From Bacillus inaquosorum KCTC 13429 (lineage in GTDB: Bacteria > Bacillota > Bacilli > Bacillales > Bacillaceae), in NCBI RefSeq assembly GCF_000332645.1, contig NZ_AMXN01000004.1:186001-250000 (forward strand): a stretch of DNA of 64,000 bases, in the 5' to 3' direction. Below are positions 62,588 through 64,000 of this stretch, piece after piece. Within the stretch, counting starts at the first letter, position 1. Each line of letters opens with the position of its first letter. The translations under genes were made by a program, and so were the position numbers. The notes beneath the pieces are model-generated. The model did no database searches, had not been told where the DNA came from, and worked only from the letters and a program-made list of their open reading frames with translations.

Positions 62588-62669
62588 TAAAAAAACGGAC
62601 ACCAATCCAAAGCACAGAGTTCTGTGTCCAATGATCAGTGTCCGCAGGCTTTCGGTCTTGGACCTATTC
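62588..62669 (-). ncRNA. Two-hairpin RNA-like element, copy B
   Basis: Second copy of the element between xtrA and xpf. On the minus strand: stem GGTC-CAA-GACC (62654-62664), linker GAAAGCCTG, then a hairpin with base CGGACAC / GTGTCCG (62596-62644), ATC/GAT inner pairs, and tip CACAGA-AC-TCTGTG, and a T run. It starts 9 bases after the DUF3139-like stop. The ends of the stem and the linker are conserved, the tip is not, but it still pairs. Confidence 0.6.
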
Positions 62670-62677
62670 AAATTTTT

Positions 62678-62998
62678 TTAGGGCCCTGTTCCACAGCTAA
62701 CTTTGTATTCACCATCTGATGCTTGTTTTGAATAGCATAAGTGAGGAGTTTGTCCTGTTTCATCTTTCCAATCCATCCAATTTACATAATAAAGATTCCC
62801 AGATTCATTGTCTCCTTCTCTTTTTTGGAGAACGGCAAAGTAGCTTTGGTAGGGATATCCCCTTTTATACATTTCGTGTCTGATTGCTCCTTTTTCAGAA
62901 GCAGCTGTAAAGACAACAGGAGATAAAACCGGTAGTGCTATCAAAATAACTAGAAGTGCCGCTAAAAGAGAAAGTATAATTTTAGTTTTCTTTTTCAT
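62678..62998 (-). CDS. Exported or membrane-anchored DUF3139-like protein
   Basis: A 106-residue protein: MKKKTKIILSLLAALLVILI is a signal peptide or membrane anchor, and the outer domain of about 70 residues fits DUF3139 (RHEMYKRGYPYQSYFAVLQKR as a pattern, then YYVNWMDWKDETG and two Cys, HLCYSKQ and KVSCGTG). The function is unknown. The gene lies where strain 168 has yjdA and yjdB and is followed by the two-hairpin element. ATG at 62998 has a weak site (GGCAG). Confidence 0.65.
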   Translation of the reverse strand: MKKKTKIILSLLAALLVILIALPVLSPVVFTAASEKGAIRHEMYKRGYPYQSYFAVLQKREGDNESGNLYYVNWMDWKDETGQTPHLCYSKQASDGEYKVSCGTGP

Positions 62999-63188
62999 TT
63001 TTTTCTACACTGCCTTTTAACATCTATTACATGTATTTTATTCTCCAACAAAGTTTATTATATTCTCATATAGCTTACATTAGTATTTTTACCAGTTGGC
63101 AGAGTTGGACAACAATCCGCCAACATTTTTCCACTGAATTACAGTGGTTGATTCTTAGTCTTTGAATGTCTCTTTTGAAGATGTCTTT

Positions 63189-63470
63189 TTACTCATTCAC
63201 ATTGCTTTTCATTAGCCATTCTACTTCCGTTAATTCTTGTTTTTGAACGTCTTTTGTGTGTTTTTTCGTGAAATGGTCTTTAACAGCTTCTTCGTTTTCC
63301 CAAATCTCCCAAAGCATTATTTTGCGTTCTGATGGTTCAAGCGGATAAGCATGGAATGTAATACATCCTTCTTCTTTGTTAGTTTCTTCCTCAAGTTTTT
63401 TGAATTCCTTCATTATCTCATTAAGGTCTTTATCACTGATGATTTTTAAGCATGCGGTTATGTAATGCAT
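63189..63470 (-). CDS. yjcS: ABM-domain monooxygenase-like protein YjcS
   Basis: A 93-residue single-domain protein of the antibiotic biosynthesis monooxygenase (ABM) group, with ferredoxin-like fold: MHYITACLKIISDKDLNEIM, then EEGCITFHAYPLEPSE and the conserved LWEIWENEEAVKDHFTKKH, whose Trp-Glu and His are typical. ATG at 63470 follows GAGGGGGA. Small ABM proteins handle quinones or haem, but the Bacillus substrate is not known. Confidence 0.88.
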   Translation of the reverse strand: MHYITACLKIISDKDLNEIMKEFKKLEEETNKEEGCITFHAYPLEPSERKIMLWEIWENEEAVKDHFTKKHTKDVQKQELTEVEWLMKSNVNE

Positions 63471-63648
63471 CAAAATTCCCCCTCTTCACAACATTTTATG
63501 ACTTTTCATTATAACATTTTTCTAAAAATAAAAACGCAAATCCCCGAATTACGCCAGTTCAAATTATATTAAAAGTAATTTATTAAATATGGCTCAATAG
63601 CAACTGCATATCCTTTATATAAAAAACCAAAGGAATGATTGATTTATC

Positions 63649-63990
63649 ATGGAATATTCATTTGAATTTAAAAGAGACCCTTTAGGGTACTTAAGAGTAG
63701 TTCTTCCTACAGAACTAGAATACTTTTCTGATTTCATTGAAGACATTGTTTCGGTGGATGAAGCTGATGAATACTTAAAAATTATTCAAGAAGTATTGGA
63801 TGGCTCTTCTGAAGAATATAAGATTCAATTAAACACCACCATTGCATATATAAAAAAAGATCTAACAGTCGTAGAACACCTTTATACAGAAAGTGAAAAC
63901 GACAAAAGTTCCATGGAAACAGAAAAATTTAAAAACCTTATGCTTGTTTGGAGAGACAAGATCCCAGAAAGGTATAAGAGCATTGATTGA
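63649..63990 (+). CDS. Acidic 113-residue protein, function unknown
   Basis: A soluble acidic protein: MEYSFEFKRDPLGYLRVVLP, then FIEDIVSVDEADEYLKIIQEVL and TTIAYIKKDLTVVEHLYTESEN, ending KIPERYKSID. The MEYxFxRDPLG start recalls the UPF0231/YacL group and small immunity proteins for contact-dependent toxins; I cannot be certain of either. No ribosome site better than GGAATGA lies before the ATG. A+T content is high. No toxin gene lies beside it in this window. Confidence 0.6.
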   Translation: MEYSFEFKRDPLGYLRVVLPTELEYFSDFIEDIVSVDEADEYLKIIQEVLDGSSEEYKIQLNTTIAYIKKDLTVVEHLYTESENDKSSMETEKFKNLMLVWRDKIPERYKSID

Positions 63991-64000
63991 AACTTTTAGG

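Noticed and set aside
1-64000. CRISPR arrays, rRNA and tRNA genes, insertion sequences.
   Set aside because: No regularly spaced direct repeats, no rRNA or tRNA-like sequence and no transposase with inverted repeats were seen anywhere in the window.

Overview
This window is chromosomal DNA from a member of the Bacillus subtilis species complex. Gene order, protein lengths and signature sequences match the xkdK-to-yjcS part of the B. subtilis 168 map (as recalled, not searched), read in the opposite direction. Signs of Firmicute origin are strong AGGAGG ribosome sites, frequent TTG and GTG starts, compact T-tailed terminators, a Rap-Phr pair, a spore coat gene and an Xre-controlled PBSX prophage. 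It is not identical to strain 168: yjoB, yjdF, yjdA and yjdB are not where strain 168 has them, yjiB is frameshifted, and yjhB seems to have lost its stop codon by a one-base deletion.

Layout. 1-12.4 kb: left part of the defective prophage PBSX on the minus strand. From the control region outward it holds an early operon (59-aa ORF, xkdB, xkdC, small ORFs, xkdD, xtrA, xpf) and the late operon (xtmA-xtmB terminase, xkdE portal, xkdF, xkdG coat, connectors, xkdK sheath, which runs off the window). The repressor xre and the protease xkdA are divergent, with four 15-bp operators between xre and the early operon. 13.2-16.2 kb: PBSX flank yjqC, yjqB, yjqA and the lysin xlyB. xlyB carries the same 27-bp upstream element as xtmA, a candidate Xpf-dependent late promoter. 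16.3-18.6 kb: yjpA, the rapA-phrA phosphatase and peptide cassette, and yjoA.

18.8-32 kb: yjnA, then the hexuronate operon uxaC-yjmB-yjmC-yjmD-uxuA-yjmF-exuT-exuR-uxaB-uxaA, which takes up and breaks down glucuronate and galacturonate. LacI-type palindromes lie upstream of uxaC, with one more before uxaB. 32.1-43 kb: yjlC-ndh with a Rex-type site, yjlB, yjlA, the yjkB-yjkA ABC pair, yjjA, a small Cys-rich protein, the yjiC glycosyltransferase and broken yjiB P450 (preceded by a 30-codon membrane peptide), yjiA, yjhB and yjhA.

43.3-57.2 kb: yjgD-yjgC (formate dehydrogenase-like), yjgB, yjgA, yjfC, yjfB, yjfA, the peptidoglycan deacetylase pdaC, cotT, heme O synthase ctaO, and a patchwork of small genes (yjdJ, a DUF4177-like ORF, yjdI, yjdH, yjdG, a lipoprotein, a small membrane protein). 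57.3-62.4 kb: the mannose operon manP-manA and its PRD activator manR, with a shared motif before manP and manR. 62.6-64 kb: a DUF3139-like secreted protein, yjcS and an unrecognised acidic protein.

The most interesting unexplained signals are two. One is a two-hairpin RNA-like element present twice, 53 kb apart, between xtrA and xpf and after the DUF3139-like gene, with compensatory changes in its stems. The other is the 27-bp xtmA/xlyB element.
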